38,094 nt of DNA from an uncultured Bacteroidia bacterium (GTDB lineage Bacteria; Bacteroidota; Bacteroidia; Bacteroidales; F082). The notes beneath the pieces are model-generated. The model ran no database searches and had not been told where the DNA came from. It saw only the letters and a program-made list of their open reading frames with translations. The translations under genes were made by a program, and so were the position numbers. Positions 24,230 to 31,737 of the stretch are shown here, in pieces (the first letter of the stretch is position 1; every line of letters begins with the position of its first letter). Where the stretch lies: positions 1 through 38,094 of the forward strand of contig CADCJI010000030.1 in NCBI GenBank assembly GCA_902801625.1, given 5' to 3'.

Positions 24230-24832
24230 ATGATTAGAAATCTCTTATTGATATTAGCCTTAGCCTGTTCCTTCAGCCTCTTAGGGCAATCCATCGACAC
24301 ATTGGTGGTGCGCTCGGCCATCGAGAGGCAGCTGGTGACCTATCCTGAATCCACCTTACAGGACATCTACAAGAGTTTCTACCAAGAGCATTTCGGTCCG
24401 GGCCATATCATCAGCGACACGGCCTCGGCACGACGCTATCTGGTGCGCGAACTCTCGGAAATGGGCAAAATCCAATCGCCGTATTTTGAGCCTACGGGCA
24501 GCCAAGGCGATTACATTCGCGTCTATCTCTCCACCGTCGCCAACAACCTGATTACTGCGGAGCGACTTTTGGATGCCTTAATCAGAAGTGCCAATTCATG
24601 GCAAGAACCGACCGTTAGTTGGCTGGAGAAATGGGAAGCCATCGTCAGCATCATCCAAGCGAATAAGATGGAATTAGAAGGCTTTGAGACCGACCTTCCC
24701 CGATTGACCGAAGCCGCCCAAAACAACCAAGCCGTGCACCACAGTCATCGCTACAACGAGGCCTATCACCCACATTACCGCATCGTGGAGCGCAGTATTT
24801 TTGAAAGCGAATTAAAACCAACTTTAAAATAG
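24230..24832 (+). CDS. Conserved secreted protein of unknown function
   Basis: 200 residues. MIRNLLLILALACSFSLLGQ is a signal peptide ending at a Gln as in many Bacteroidota exported proteins. The mature part has IERQLVTYPESTLQDIYKSFYQEHFGPGHIIS, LVRELSEMG, YIRVYLSTVANNLI and a histidine-rich end (AVHHSHRYNEAYHPHYRIVERSIF) that could bind metal. I think similar proteins are common in gut Bacteroidales, but I know no function. The ATG at 24230 is chosen over a TTG one codon earlier. A small palindrome (TAATTGC-TT-GCAATTA, 24148-24163) lies in the gap upstream. Confidence 0.75.
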   Translation: MIRNLLLILALACSFSLLGQSIDTLVVRSAIERQLVTYPESTLQDIYKSFYQEHFGPGHIISDTASARRYLVRELSEMGKIQSPYFEPTGSQGDYIRVYLSTVANNLITAERLLDALIRSANSWQEPTVSWLEKWEAIVSIIQANKMELEGFETDLPRLTEAAQNNQAVHHSHRYNEAYHPHYRIVERSIFESELKPTLK

Positions 24833-24841
24833 TATCTATTT

Positions 24842-24880
24842 AATTATCAATTATCAATTATCAATTATCAATTATCAATT
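24842..24880 (+). repeat. 7-bp tandem repeat (AATTATC)5 abutting a start codon
   Basis: Five perfect AATTATC units (24842-24876) plus AATT end 4 nt before the ATG of the flavin reductase gene. The repeat fills the whole gap from the upstream gene and contains the place where a ribosome-binding site would be. Unit loss or gain by slippage would change promoter or start-site spacing. Confidence 0.9.
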
Positions 24881-24884
24881 CATT

Positions 24885-25448
24885 ATGAAACAACCCATTA
24901 AAGTAACAGAAGCCATTTTCCCGATGCCAGTTTTGCTCGTGGCTACCTACAACGAAGACGACACCATCGACGTGATGAACGCCGCTTGGGGCACCATGCT
25001 CGACCGCGACCGTGTGGCCCTCAACCTGACCGAAACCCACAAGACTGTGGAGAACATCAAGCAACACAAGGGCTTTGTCGTCCATATCGCCGATGCCACC
25101 CATGTGGTGGAAGCCGACTATTTCGGCGTCGTGTCGGGCAAGACCGAAAAGGACAAGTTCACCAAGAGCGGTCTCACCGCGACCAAATCCTCATTGGTGG
25201 ACGCACCCATCATCAACGAATTGTCCATCGCAATGGAGTGCGAGTTTATCGAATACCAAAGCGACGACACGGGCCTTGGCGTCATCGGAAAGGTGTTGCA
25301 GACCTCCGTTGAGGCCGACAAAATGAAGGACGGCAAAGTGGATGTGGAAGCCCTGCAAGCCATCACTTTCGACCCCTACACACACGGCTATTATCAAGTC
25401 TCAAAGCGCGTTGGTGAGGCCTTCAAGGACGGCTTGAAACTGAAATAA
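24885..25448 (+). CDS. Flavin reductase-family protein (FMN-binding split barrel)
   Basis: 187 residues: AIFPMPVLLVATYNEDDTIDVMNAAWGTMLDRDRVALNL, then DKFTKSGLTATKSSLVDAPIINELSIAMECEFIEY. This is the full flavin reductase-like split barrel, with the N-terminal P-x-P-V-L-L-V segment that holds FMN. Such proteins reduce flavins with NAD(P)H or bind FMN as small oxidoreductases. Its start codon directly follows a 7-bp tandem repeat. The amidohydrolase gene follows after 31 nt. Confidence 0.9.
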   Translation: MKQPIKVTEAIFPMPVLLVATYNEDDTIDVMNAAWGTMLDRDRVALNLTETHKTVENIKQHKGFVVHIADATHVVEADYFGVVSGKTEKDKFTKSGLTATKSSLVDAPIINELSIAMECEFIEYQSDDTGLGVIGKVLQTSVEADKMKDGKVDVEALQAITFDPYTHGYYQVSKRVGEAFKDGLKLK

Positions 25449-25479
25449 TCATCAGTCAGTAACCAGACCAAACAACACC

Positions 25480-26799
25480 ATGCGTAAAAACCTAATTGTT
25501 TTAGCCTTTATGATCCTTTCAGCATTGCCAACACTAGCACAAATCGACCTCCACAGCCACGCCATCACTAAGGGCTACCTCGATTACATCAAAGCCAATG
25601 GCGCCGAGATGGACGAAGGTTTTCCCATTCCAGCTTGGGATGCGGAACAACAAATTGCCTTTATGGACAAGGCTGGCATACAGACCGCTGTGCTGACCAT
25701 GCCCGCTCCACAGCCTTGGTTTGGCGATGCGGAGGCTCCGGCAGCGGTTTGCCGTAGCTACAATGAAGAGTGCGCTGCCCTCAAGGCACGCTATCCTGGA
25801 CGCTTCATGTTTTGTGCCGCTCTGCCTTTGCCCGATGTGCCACACGCATTGGAAGAGGCTCGCTATGCCTTGGAGGTCTTGGGAGCCGATGGCATCAAAT
25901 TAGCCACCAACAGTTACGGACAATACCTAGGTGAACCCGCTTTGGACCCGCTGATGGCTTATCTCGACCAACAGAACGCCGTCGTCATCCTGCACCCGCA
26001 CAAACCCTCATCGGTCAATGCGCAGCTGATTGTCGATGTGCCATTGGCCAGTTATGAATATTTGGCCGAGACCACGCGCACAGTGCTCAACATGGTAGCA
26101 CATGATGTATTGATGCGCTATCCGCATTTGAAAGTCGTGGTGCCACATTGCGGTTCTTTCCTGCCCAACGCTTTGCCCCGTTTCCGCTCGCTGCTGCCCG
26201 TAATGGTGAAACAAGGCATGATGCAACTCGTTGATGTAGATGCCAACCTTTCACATCTCTATTACGACCTTGCTGGCGCTCCGACCGACGAAGTCCTCGA
26301 TGCCCTTCTGACCATCACCACGCCCGACCACATTCTCTACGGCAGCGACTATCCGTATGTGGCCGAGCCAGTACTTATCAGTGGAAAGCAAGCTTTGGAA
26401 AGCCGTCTCGCCTCGCACGGATTGAATCCCAAAGATGTCTTCACCGACAACGCCCGACGTTTATTTGGGGAGAACCTGCCATTGCGACAATATGGAGAAA
26501 AGATCGTCCGCATCGCCGAAATCGAAGTGGTGCCCGAGTATTTGGAGGAATATATGGCCTTCGCCAAGGAAGTAGGGGAGACCTCAGTAAAAGTGGAACC
26601 TGGCGTGCTGACCCTCTTCTCGATGCAAACCAAGGAAGACCCCTGCAAGATCTACATCCTCGAAATCTACGCCGACCAAGAGGCCTACCAAAGCCATATC
26701 CAGACCACACATTTCAAGAAATACAAGGAAGGCACGGCCCAAATGGTGAAGAGTCTGAAACTGATTGATGTCAACCCGCTGGCGGGGATGGTACGGTGA
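25480..26799 (+). CDS. Secreted amidohydrolase fused to an ABM (monooxygenase-like) domain
   Basis: 439 residues. A signal peptide (MRKNLIVLAFMILSALPTLAQ) precedes an amidohydrolase-2/ACMSD-like domain from 22 to about 325. Its metal motif is DLHSHA (H25, H27), a further histidine is in ILHPHK, and the end motif is LYGSDYPYV (Asp ligand). Residues about 345-430 form a dimeric alpha-beta-barrel ABM domain (EIEVVPEYLEEYMAFAKEVGE, then YILEIYADQEAYQSHIQTTHFKKY). A metal-dependent hydrolase or decarboxylase acting on a ring carboxylate fits the first domain. The ABM part may bind the same small aromatic or quinone. Periplasmic location is expected. The fusion is unusual. Confidence 0.85.
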   Translation: MRKNLIVLAFMILSALPTLAQIDLHSHAITKGYLDYIKANGAEMDEGFPIPAWDAEQQIAFMDKAGIQTAVLTMPAPQPWFGDAEAPAAVCRSYNEECAALKARYPGRFMFCAALPLPDVPHALEEARYALEVLGADGIKLATNSYGQYLGEPALDPLMAYLDQQNAVVILHPHKPSSVNAQLIVDVPLASYEYLAETTRTVLNMVAHDVLMRYPHLKVVVPHCGSFLPNALPRFRSLLPVMVKQGMMQLVDVDANLSHLYYDLAGAPTDEVLDALLTITTPDHILYGSDYPYVAEPVLISGKQALESRLASHGLNPKDVFTDNARRLFGENLPLRQYGEKIVRIAEIEVVPEYLEEYMAFAKEVGETSVKVEPGVLTLFSMQTKEDPCKIYILEIYADQEAYQSHIQTTHFKKYKEGTAQMVKSLKLIDVNPLAGMVR

Positions 26800-26814
26800 A
26801 TTGAGGATTTTTAC

Positions 26815-26822
26815 TATTTTTG
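26815..26822 (+). promoter_or_regulatory. -7 promoter box of the DUF362 gene
   Basis: TATTTTTG, 27 nt before the ATG at 26849. Confidence 0.5.
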
Positions 26823-26848
26823 CAACCATATAACAACCAAAACAAACA

Positions 26849-27800
26849 ATGAAGAAATTAGCAATAACCCTTTTGTGTGCTTTGGCCTTTGCCGCCTGCA
26901 CAAACAACCAACCTGAAGACAATAAAAACAATCAAAACGACACGAATATGGAAAACACAGCAAAAGTCTATCTGACTCGCAACATCAGCCCTGAAGCTTT
27001 AGTAAAGATTTACAAGGCTTTGGGCGTGGAAGCCAAAGGCCGCGTGGCCGTGAAAATCTCGACAGGGGAGGGGAGTAACCCCAACTACCTGAAGCCCGAA
27101 CTCATCAAACAACAACTCGGCCGTCCACTGGGAAGTCATTCGCAGGCACGGTTTCACCGACTACTTCCCCGTCGATATTATGGACGAGTACGACGAAATC
27201 CGCATCCCCGTGAAGGACCAGAGACACATCAAATACGACATTGTGGGCGGACATATCGCCAACTACGATTTCATGATTGCCCTCAACCACTTCAAGGGTC
27301 ACCCGATGGGCGGCTACGGCGGTGCGCTGAAAAACCTCAGCATCGGCTGTGCCAGCAGCAACGGCAAGGCTTACATCCACTCTTCGGGAAAGATGGAGAA
27401 ACTCGATATGGCCAAGCTTTGGACTCCTGAATACATCGGTGACCAGGACGGCTTCCTTGAAAGCATGGCAGCAGCGGCCCAAGCAGTGACGAACTACTTC
27501 CAAAAAAGACAGGGCATCATCTACATCAGCGTGATGAACAACATGAGCATCGACTGCGACTGCGTCGACCATCCAGCCCCCGTGAAGCTTGAGGATTACG
27601 GCATCCTCGCCAGCACCGACCCCGTCGCCCTCGACCAAGCCTGCGTCGACATCATCAACAACCAGCAGGTGACCGCCACCAACGACCCCACCGACCTGCT
27701 CAGCCGCATCGACAAGCAACACGGCACCCACACCATTGAGCACGCTGAAGCCATCGGACTGGGAACCAGGAAATACACCATTGTCAGCATTGACAAATAA
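26849..27800 (+). pseudogene. DUF362 lipoprotein gene broken by an out-of-frame deletion
   Basis: The first part (26849 to about 27110) encodes a lipoprotein signal (CALAFAAC), then AKVYLTRNISPEALVKIYKALGVEAKGRVAVKISTGE and KPELIKQ, the start of a DUF362 domain. The rest continues in another frame: NSAVHWEVIRRHGFTDYFPVDIMDEYDEI, then IALNHFKGHPMGGYGGALKNLSIG, to the stop at 27800. In intact relatives about 20-25 residues (the GTIVECNTAYGG-type stretch) lie between these points, and here they are missing. So a deletion of length not divisible by three most likely broke the gene. The second part has no lipobox, and its first in-frame ATG is at 27180. The normal role of DUF362 proteins is unclear. 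Confidence 0.82.
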
Positions 27801-28835
27801 GTGAAGCCATCTGACCTCATTAAACAATTTGGACGGACCGCTCGTGGTGAACGCCTTGAACGCATCCGAAAGTCACCTCATTTTGTGAACGACAAGTTCC
27901 AAAATGAGGAACCGACCACGCTGTTCACAGGTCAAGGCGGTATGCTGAAGAATCTTGGGAAGTTCCTCTTTGGGAAAAAGCCGAAGAATAGGATTCCAAA
28001 ACTGGGCGGGGTCCCCGTTATCAAGACTGACTTGAATTGCTTGCCCGAATCAGGTGATTTCTACCTATGGTTCGGGCATAGCTCTTTTTTGCTCCGCTTG
28101 GACGGAAAGACCATCCTCGCCGACCCAGTGTTTTACAAAGGCTCGCCCGTTTCGTTCGTCAATCGGGCCTTTCCAGGGACTGACCTCTACAAGCCCAATG
28201 ACATGCCCAAGGAAATCGACTTTCTCCTCATCTCGCACGACCACTGGGACCACTTGGATTACCAGACGGTCATCGAGTTGAAAGACAGAGTGAAGAAGGT
28301 AGTTTGTCCTTTGGGCGTAGGCGAGAATTTTGAATATTGGGGCTACGACAAGCGCCAACTCATCGAGTTGGATTGGTATGAAAGTGCCACCTCCAATGGT
28401 TTGACTTTCCATTGTCTGCCCACTCAACATTTTTCGGGACGCGGCTTTTGGAAAGCCAAGACAATGCCATCCTCATGGTTGATGGAATCATCGGGGAGAA
28501 AGGTGTTTTTCTCAGGCGATGGAGGCTATAGCAGTCGCTTCAAACGCTTCGGGGAACAGTTTCCCGACATTGACCTCGCCATCATGGAGAACGGCCAATA
28601 CGATGCCAACTGGAGCCAGATCCACACCATGCCCGAGCAATTGGGCCAAGCCGTTGCTGAACTCGGTGCTAAACGGTTCGTCACAGTCCACCACTCCAAG
28701 TTCTGCCTCTCGAACCACCCTTGGGATGAACCTCGGAAAAACGAGCGCAAAGCTGCGGAGCAATTTGGACTTCAGCTTATCACTTGTCAGATAGGCGAAT
28801 TATTCCTTTTTGATTGTAACTTTGCATCTAAATAA
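27801..28835 (+). CDS. MBL-fold metallohydrolase, NAPE-PLD/UlaG-like
   Basis: 344 residues from a GTG that directly follows the stop of the DUF362 remnant. The metal motif is SHDHWDH (residues 145-151), with later ligands in PTQHFSGRGFW, FFSGDGGYS and VTVHHSKF. FGHSSFLLRLDGKTILADPVF is the typical start of the MBL fold in this group. The region before it (PHFVNDKFQNEEPT) is conserved in NAPE-PLD-like proteins, which is why I keep the early GTG and not the inner ATG at residue 48. Relatives cleave N-acyl phospholipids or sugar lactones. The substrate here is unknown. Confidence 0.88.
   Translation: MKPSDLIKQFGRTARGERLERIRKSPHFVNDKFQNEEPTTLFTGQGGMLKNLGKFLFGKKPKNRIPKLGGVPVIKTDLNCLPESGDFYLWFGHSSFLLRLDGKTILADPVFYKGSPVSFVNRAFPGTDLYKPNDMPKEIDFLLISHDHWDHLDYQTVIELKDRVKKVVCPLGVGENFEYWGYDKRQLIELDWYESATSNGLTFHCLPTQHFSGRGFWKAKTMPSSWLMESSGRKVFFSGDGGYSSRFKRFGEQFPDIDLAIMENGQYDANWSQIHTMPEQLGQAVAELGAKRFVTVHHSKFCLSNHPWDEPRKNERKAAEQFGLQLITCQIGELFLFDCNFASK
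28817..28824 (+). promoter_or_regulatory. -7 promoter box of the ABM gene, inside the end of the MBL gene
   Basis: TAACTTTG overlaps the last codons of the MBL gene and precedes the ATG at 28852 by 27 nt. Confidence 0.5.
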
Positions 28836-28851
28836 GTATAAATATTTGAAT

Positions 28852-29130
28852 ATGATACGATTAAATTGCTTTTTCCAGGCCAATGACGGCGAACAATTCA
28901 AGACCGCGCTGCAAGCAGCGACAGCCCTTACCGAATACTCACAAAAGCATGACGGATGCATCGCCTATGATGTGTTTCAGAGTGCCACCCGACAGGATGT
29001 GTTTTTGATCTGCGAGACTTGGGTAGACCAAGCATCGCTCGACAAGCATTCCGCCACGCCGGAGTTCAAGAAATATTCTCCCATGATGCGCCAATGTGGC
29101 CAAATGAAGGTGGAGCGTTTTGAATTCTAA
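28852..29130 (+). CDS. ABM-domain (quinol monooxygenase-like) protein
   Basis: 92 residues: IRLNCFFQANDGEQFKTALQAATALTEYSQKHDGCIAYDVFQS, then DVFLICETWVDQASLDKHSATPEFKKY. This is the full antibiotic-biosynthesis-monooxygenase alpha-beta barrel of YgiN/YcnE type. Relatives oxidise quinols or bind small aromatic compounds without a cofactor. The same domain type ends the amidohydrolase 2 kb upstream. The ATG at 28852 is chosen because the first beta strand starts there. The leftward SDR gene ends 13 nt away. Confidence 0.88.
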   Translation: MIRLNCFFQANDGEQFKTALQAATALTEYSQKHDGCIAYDVFQSATRQDVFLICETWVDQASLDKHSATPEFKKYSPMMRQCGQMKVERFEF

Positions 29131-29143
29131 TTCTATGTGACTT

Positions 29144-29896
29144 CTAGTTCTGTACCCAAGTGAGGCGTTCCCACACGAAACGGGGAATCATTTTCCATAA
29201 CCCTACGACGAGACGGAATCTCCAATCAAAGGTGTACACGCGCTTCTTTTTATGAAGCGCCTTCATCACATGGCCTGTCGCCTTCTCTTTGGTCATCAAC
29301 ATCGGATAATGCTTGTTAGGATTCAGGATGTCCGTTGCGACAAAACCGGGGCGTATATCGGTGAAGCAAACAGGAACCTTATCCATACGGGAGAGTTGTG
29401 ACAAAGCCGTAAGATAGGTGCTCTGCATCTTTTTGGTCGCAGAATAGGCTGGAGAAGCCCCCATTCCGTTGGTGCCGGCAATGGAGGTGATGACGGCTAT
29501 ATGAGCCTTGTGGCTTTTACTGTAGTTGTGTGTCCTCACATAGTTGAAAAAGTGGTCCACCATCCTGACCATTCCTTCACTGTTGGTCTGAATGATGAGC
29601 ATTTCCTTCTCTTCGTCAAGGTCACGGTTCTGATAGCCAACGCCTGAAACATAGAAGAACAGGTCGGGGTCCCCGGTTTGGGAGAGTAAATCGTCCAGCG
29701 CTTCAATGGATTCCGGACGGGTTACATCCATTGTGGCAATACACACCTTGTCTTTGCCGAATTCATTTTGGAAGGCCTCCAGTGCTGCAGTGCGCCGGCC
29801 AGCGATTCCGACTTTCCAACCCTCTGCCACGAGTCTTTTGGCTGCTTCCCTGCCCAGGCCAGAGGTGGCTCCTATGATAATAGCTGTCTTCATCAT
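29144..29896 (-). CDS. Short-chain dehydrogenase/reductase (SDR)
   Basis: 250 residues. The NAD(P) loop is IIGATSGLGREAA (residues 7-19), with NAGR-like IAGRRTAAL, and the active site is ITSIAG followed by YSATK (the S-Y-x3-K set). PGFVATDILN is the typical substrate loop. The arginine-rich end of strand 2 (AGRR) suggests NADP(H). The substrate cannot be told. It overlaps the TcdA gene by 4 nt on the same strand and is its second gene, so it is translationally coupled. Confidence 0.9.
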   Translation of the reverse strand: MMKTAIIIGATSGLGREAAKRLVAEGWKVGIAGRRTAALEAFQNEFGKDKVCIATMDVTRPESIEALDDLLSQTGDPDLFFYVSGVGYQNRDLDEEKEMLIIQTNSEGMVRMVDHFFNYVRTHNYSKSHKAHIAVITSIAGTNGMGASPAYSATKKMQSTYLTALSQLSRMDKVPVCFTDIRPGFVATDILNPNKHYPMLMTKEKATGHVMKALHKKKRVYTFDWRFRLVVGLWKMIPRFVWERLTWVQN

Positions 29897-30696
29897 CCGT
29901 TAACATACAAGTCATTCATCACCAATCCGGCGAGTGTGAAGCCGAAGATGGCCGTGATATGGGCCGAGGTGCCGTTGATTTGGGCTTTCGATGAGCACCA
30001 TTCATGATTGATGAGCTCGGGATTGCCAGCTGCAATGATGGCCTTGGGACACATGCAGGCACTTGTGCCACAGGTGCTTGCAGCACCTTTGTTAGGTAGC
30101 ACCTCGGGCGAGAACACGCAGAGGAACTTTTTCTTCGGAAAGGTTTTCGCTTTCCTGAGACGCTTGCGCATCATGCTGGCCAACGGGCAACCATTCACCT
30201 CCCAGAACTCGGCCACCTGTATCTTGGCTGGATCCATTTTGAGTGCGGCACCCATGGCGGAGAACAACTTACCCGGACATTCGGTGGCATGCAAGATAAG
30301 GTGTATCTTGTCCTTGAGACTATCGATGGCGTCGATGATATAGTCGTAGGTCTCAAGTTGGAACATCTCGGCGTTCTCGGCCGAATAAATCTCCTGCATG
30401 GCGTTGATTTCAGCCTGTGGATTGATTTCCAAAAGGCGTTCCTTCAGTACCTCCACCTTGACCATTCCCACCGTCTTGGTGGTGGCTTGTAACTGCCGGT
30501 TGACATTGGTGATGCACACGCGGTCGCTATCCACAATGGTGAGGTGACTGATGCCGCTTCGCACCAGACTCTCGGCACACCAACTGCCCACGCCCCCCAC
30601 GCCGAAGATAATGACGCGCTTGCTCATGACACGCTCCATCGTCTCCTCGCCCAAAAGCAAGTTCAAACGGTTGAATATGGGGTTTTGTGCACTCAT
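29893..30696 (-). CDS. tcdA: tRNA threonylcarbamoyladenosine dehydratase
   Basis: 267 residues, ThiF/E1-like. The nucleotide loop is IIFGVGGVGSWCAESLVRSG (G32-x-G-G-x-G), then IVDSDRVCITNVNRQ with the Asp and the R/Q of E1-type enzymes, and DAIDSLKDK. The C-terminal region (AASTCGTSACMCP, then CSSKAQINGTSAHITAIFG) is typical of TcdA/CsdL proteins. TcdA makes the cyclic form of t6A37 in tRNAs that read ANN codons, using ATP. Usual length is 265-270. Housekeeping gene. The SDR gene is coupled downstream. Confidence 0.93.
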   Translation of the reverse strand: MSAQNPIFNRLNLLLGEETMERVMSKRVIIFGVGGVGSWCAESLVRSGISHLTIVDSDRVCITNVNRQLQATTKTVGMVKVEVLKERLLEINPQAEINAMQEIYSAENAEMFQLETYDYIIDAIDSLKDKIHLILHATECPGKLFSAMGAALKMDPAKIQVAEFWEVNGCPLASMMRKRLRKAKTFPKKKFLCVFSPEVLPNKGAASTCGTSACMCPKAIIAAGNPELINHEWCSSKAQINGTSAHITAIFGFTLAGLVMNDLYVNG

Positions 30697-30779
30697 TATG
30701 GATTATTGAGGCGGCAAAGATAGTGGTTTTAGGCGAATTATCTCTTTTTGTGATATGATTTGATGAGAATCAGTCATCT

Positions 30780-31598
30780 TTAACCCTTAGGTTGCAGGCT
30801 CCGCCGATATTCGCTGGGCGATTGTCCGAGGTGCTTGGTGCAGTAGCGGCTGAAATAGCTCAACGAGGTGAAGTTCATGCGGTCGGCAATCTGGGTGAGC
30901 GAGAGGCGCTCGTCATCCAACAAACCTTTCAGGATGGGCACGGTGGCACGGTTGATGTAACTGCTGACGCTATGGCCTGTCACGCGTTTGACCGTGGCAG
31001 AGAGGTATTTCGGCGAGACGTTCAGCCGCTCGGCATAGTAGCTTACCTCACGCTCGGTGCGACTGATGCCAGTGGCGAGCAGGTCGGTCAGCTGACGGAC
31101 GATATAGGCCGTTCGGTCGCTATGGGTATCGGTGGCATCACGTTGTGCATGAGGCTCGAAGATGTCATACATCATCGTCAAGCAGAGACTTCCCATCAGT
31201 TCGTGATAGAACAGCAAATGGCGGTCGCCCATGCGGTCGCGGAGACGGTGGAAGTCGGCGAGCAAGATAGCAGCCTGCTCGTCGGTGAGTTTGATGATAG
31301 GGTCTTGGTTGAGCGAGATGCTTCCTCCGATGCTGTAGTTATTCGAAGGCAACAAGCCCGCAAGGAACTTGTTGTCGGCGGCGAACCACTCCACCTGCAT
31401 CCCTGGAGTGGCCGCGAGGCTCTTGGAACGGGTGGGATTGGGCATCACCACAAGGTCGTTTTTCGCTATGTGGTAACATTTTTCGTTGAACACGAAACTA
31501 CCTTCACCAGCAGTGCAAATAAGATGCATACAAGTGTGACTCAATCCGGAGGCATTCATCCCAAAGAAATTCGTAGCGTAGTGAAAATCAATTTTCAT
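30780..31598 (-). CDS. AraC-family regulator, divergent from a flavodoxin lipoprotein
   Basis: 272 residues. The N-terminal part is a cupin-like sensor (MHLICTAGEGSFVFNEKCYHIAKNDLVVMPN). The last 100 residues are two helix-turn-helix units (AERLNVSPKYLSATVKRVTGHS, then IADRMNFTSLSYFSRYCTKHLGQSPSEYRRS). The ATG at 31598 begins the conserved sensor; the open frame continues upstream but has no family features. It faces the flavodoxin lipoprotein gene across 139 nt with three TGTGAAA repeats, so it probably controls that gene. The inducer is unknown. Confidence 0.9.
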   Translation of the reverse strand: MKIDFHYATNFFGMNASGLSHTCMHLICTAGEGSFVFNEKCYHIAKNDLVVMPNPTRSKSLAATPGMQVEWFAADNKFLAGLLPSNNYSIGGSISLNQDPIIKLTDEQAAILLADFHRLRDRMGDRHLLFYHELMGSLCLTMMYDIFEPHAQRDATDTHSDRTAYIVRQLTDLLATGISRTEREVSYYAERLNVSPKYLSATVKRVTGHSVSSYINRATVPILKGLLDDERLSLTQIADRMNFTSLSYFSRYCTKHLGQSPSEYRRSLQPKG

Positions 31599-31602
31599 GG
31601 AG

Positions 31603-31610
31603 CAAAAATA
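31603..31610 (-). promoter_or_regulatory. -7 promoter box of the AraC gene
   Basis: On the minus strand TATTTTTG, only 4 nt before the ATG at 31598. If used, the mRNA would be nearly leaderless. Confidence 0.4.
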
Positions 31611-31640
31611 CACTTTATTTCTTTCACCAACACAAGAAAA

Positions 31641-31677
31641 TGTGAAATTTGTGAAAATAGTGGTGCTTTTTGTGAAA
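31641..31677. promoter_or_regulatory. Three TGTGAAA direct repeats in the divergent promoter region
   Basis: TGTGAAA at 31641-31647, 31650-31656 and 31671-31677 (starts 9 and 21 nt apart), in the same direction. The repeats lie 20-60 nt before the TATTTTTG box of the flavodoxin gene. AraC regulators usually bind such direct half-sites. Confidence 0.5.
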
Positions 31678-31699
31678 CTTGTTTGTCGGGAAGTCGCTG

Positions 31700-31707
31700 T
31701 ATTTTTG
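31700..31707 (+). promoter_or_regulatory. -7 promoter box of the flavodoxin lipoprotein gene
   Basis: TATTTTTG, 30 nt before the ATG at 31738. Confidence 0.6.
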
Positions 31708-31737
31708 CATCTAATTAAAGATGAAAACATTCAAACA

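Noticed and set aside
26849-27430. 193-codon frame as one intact protein
   Set aside because: Only its first 85-90 residues fit the DUF362 family. The rest is the out-of-frame shadow of the second half of the gene.
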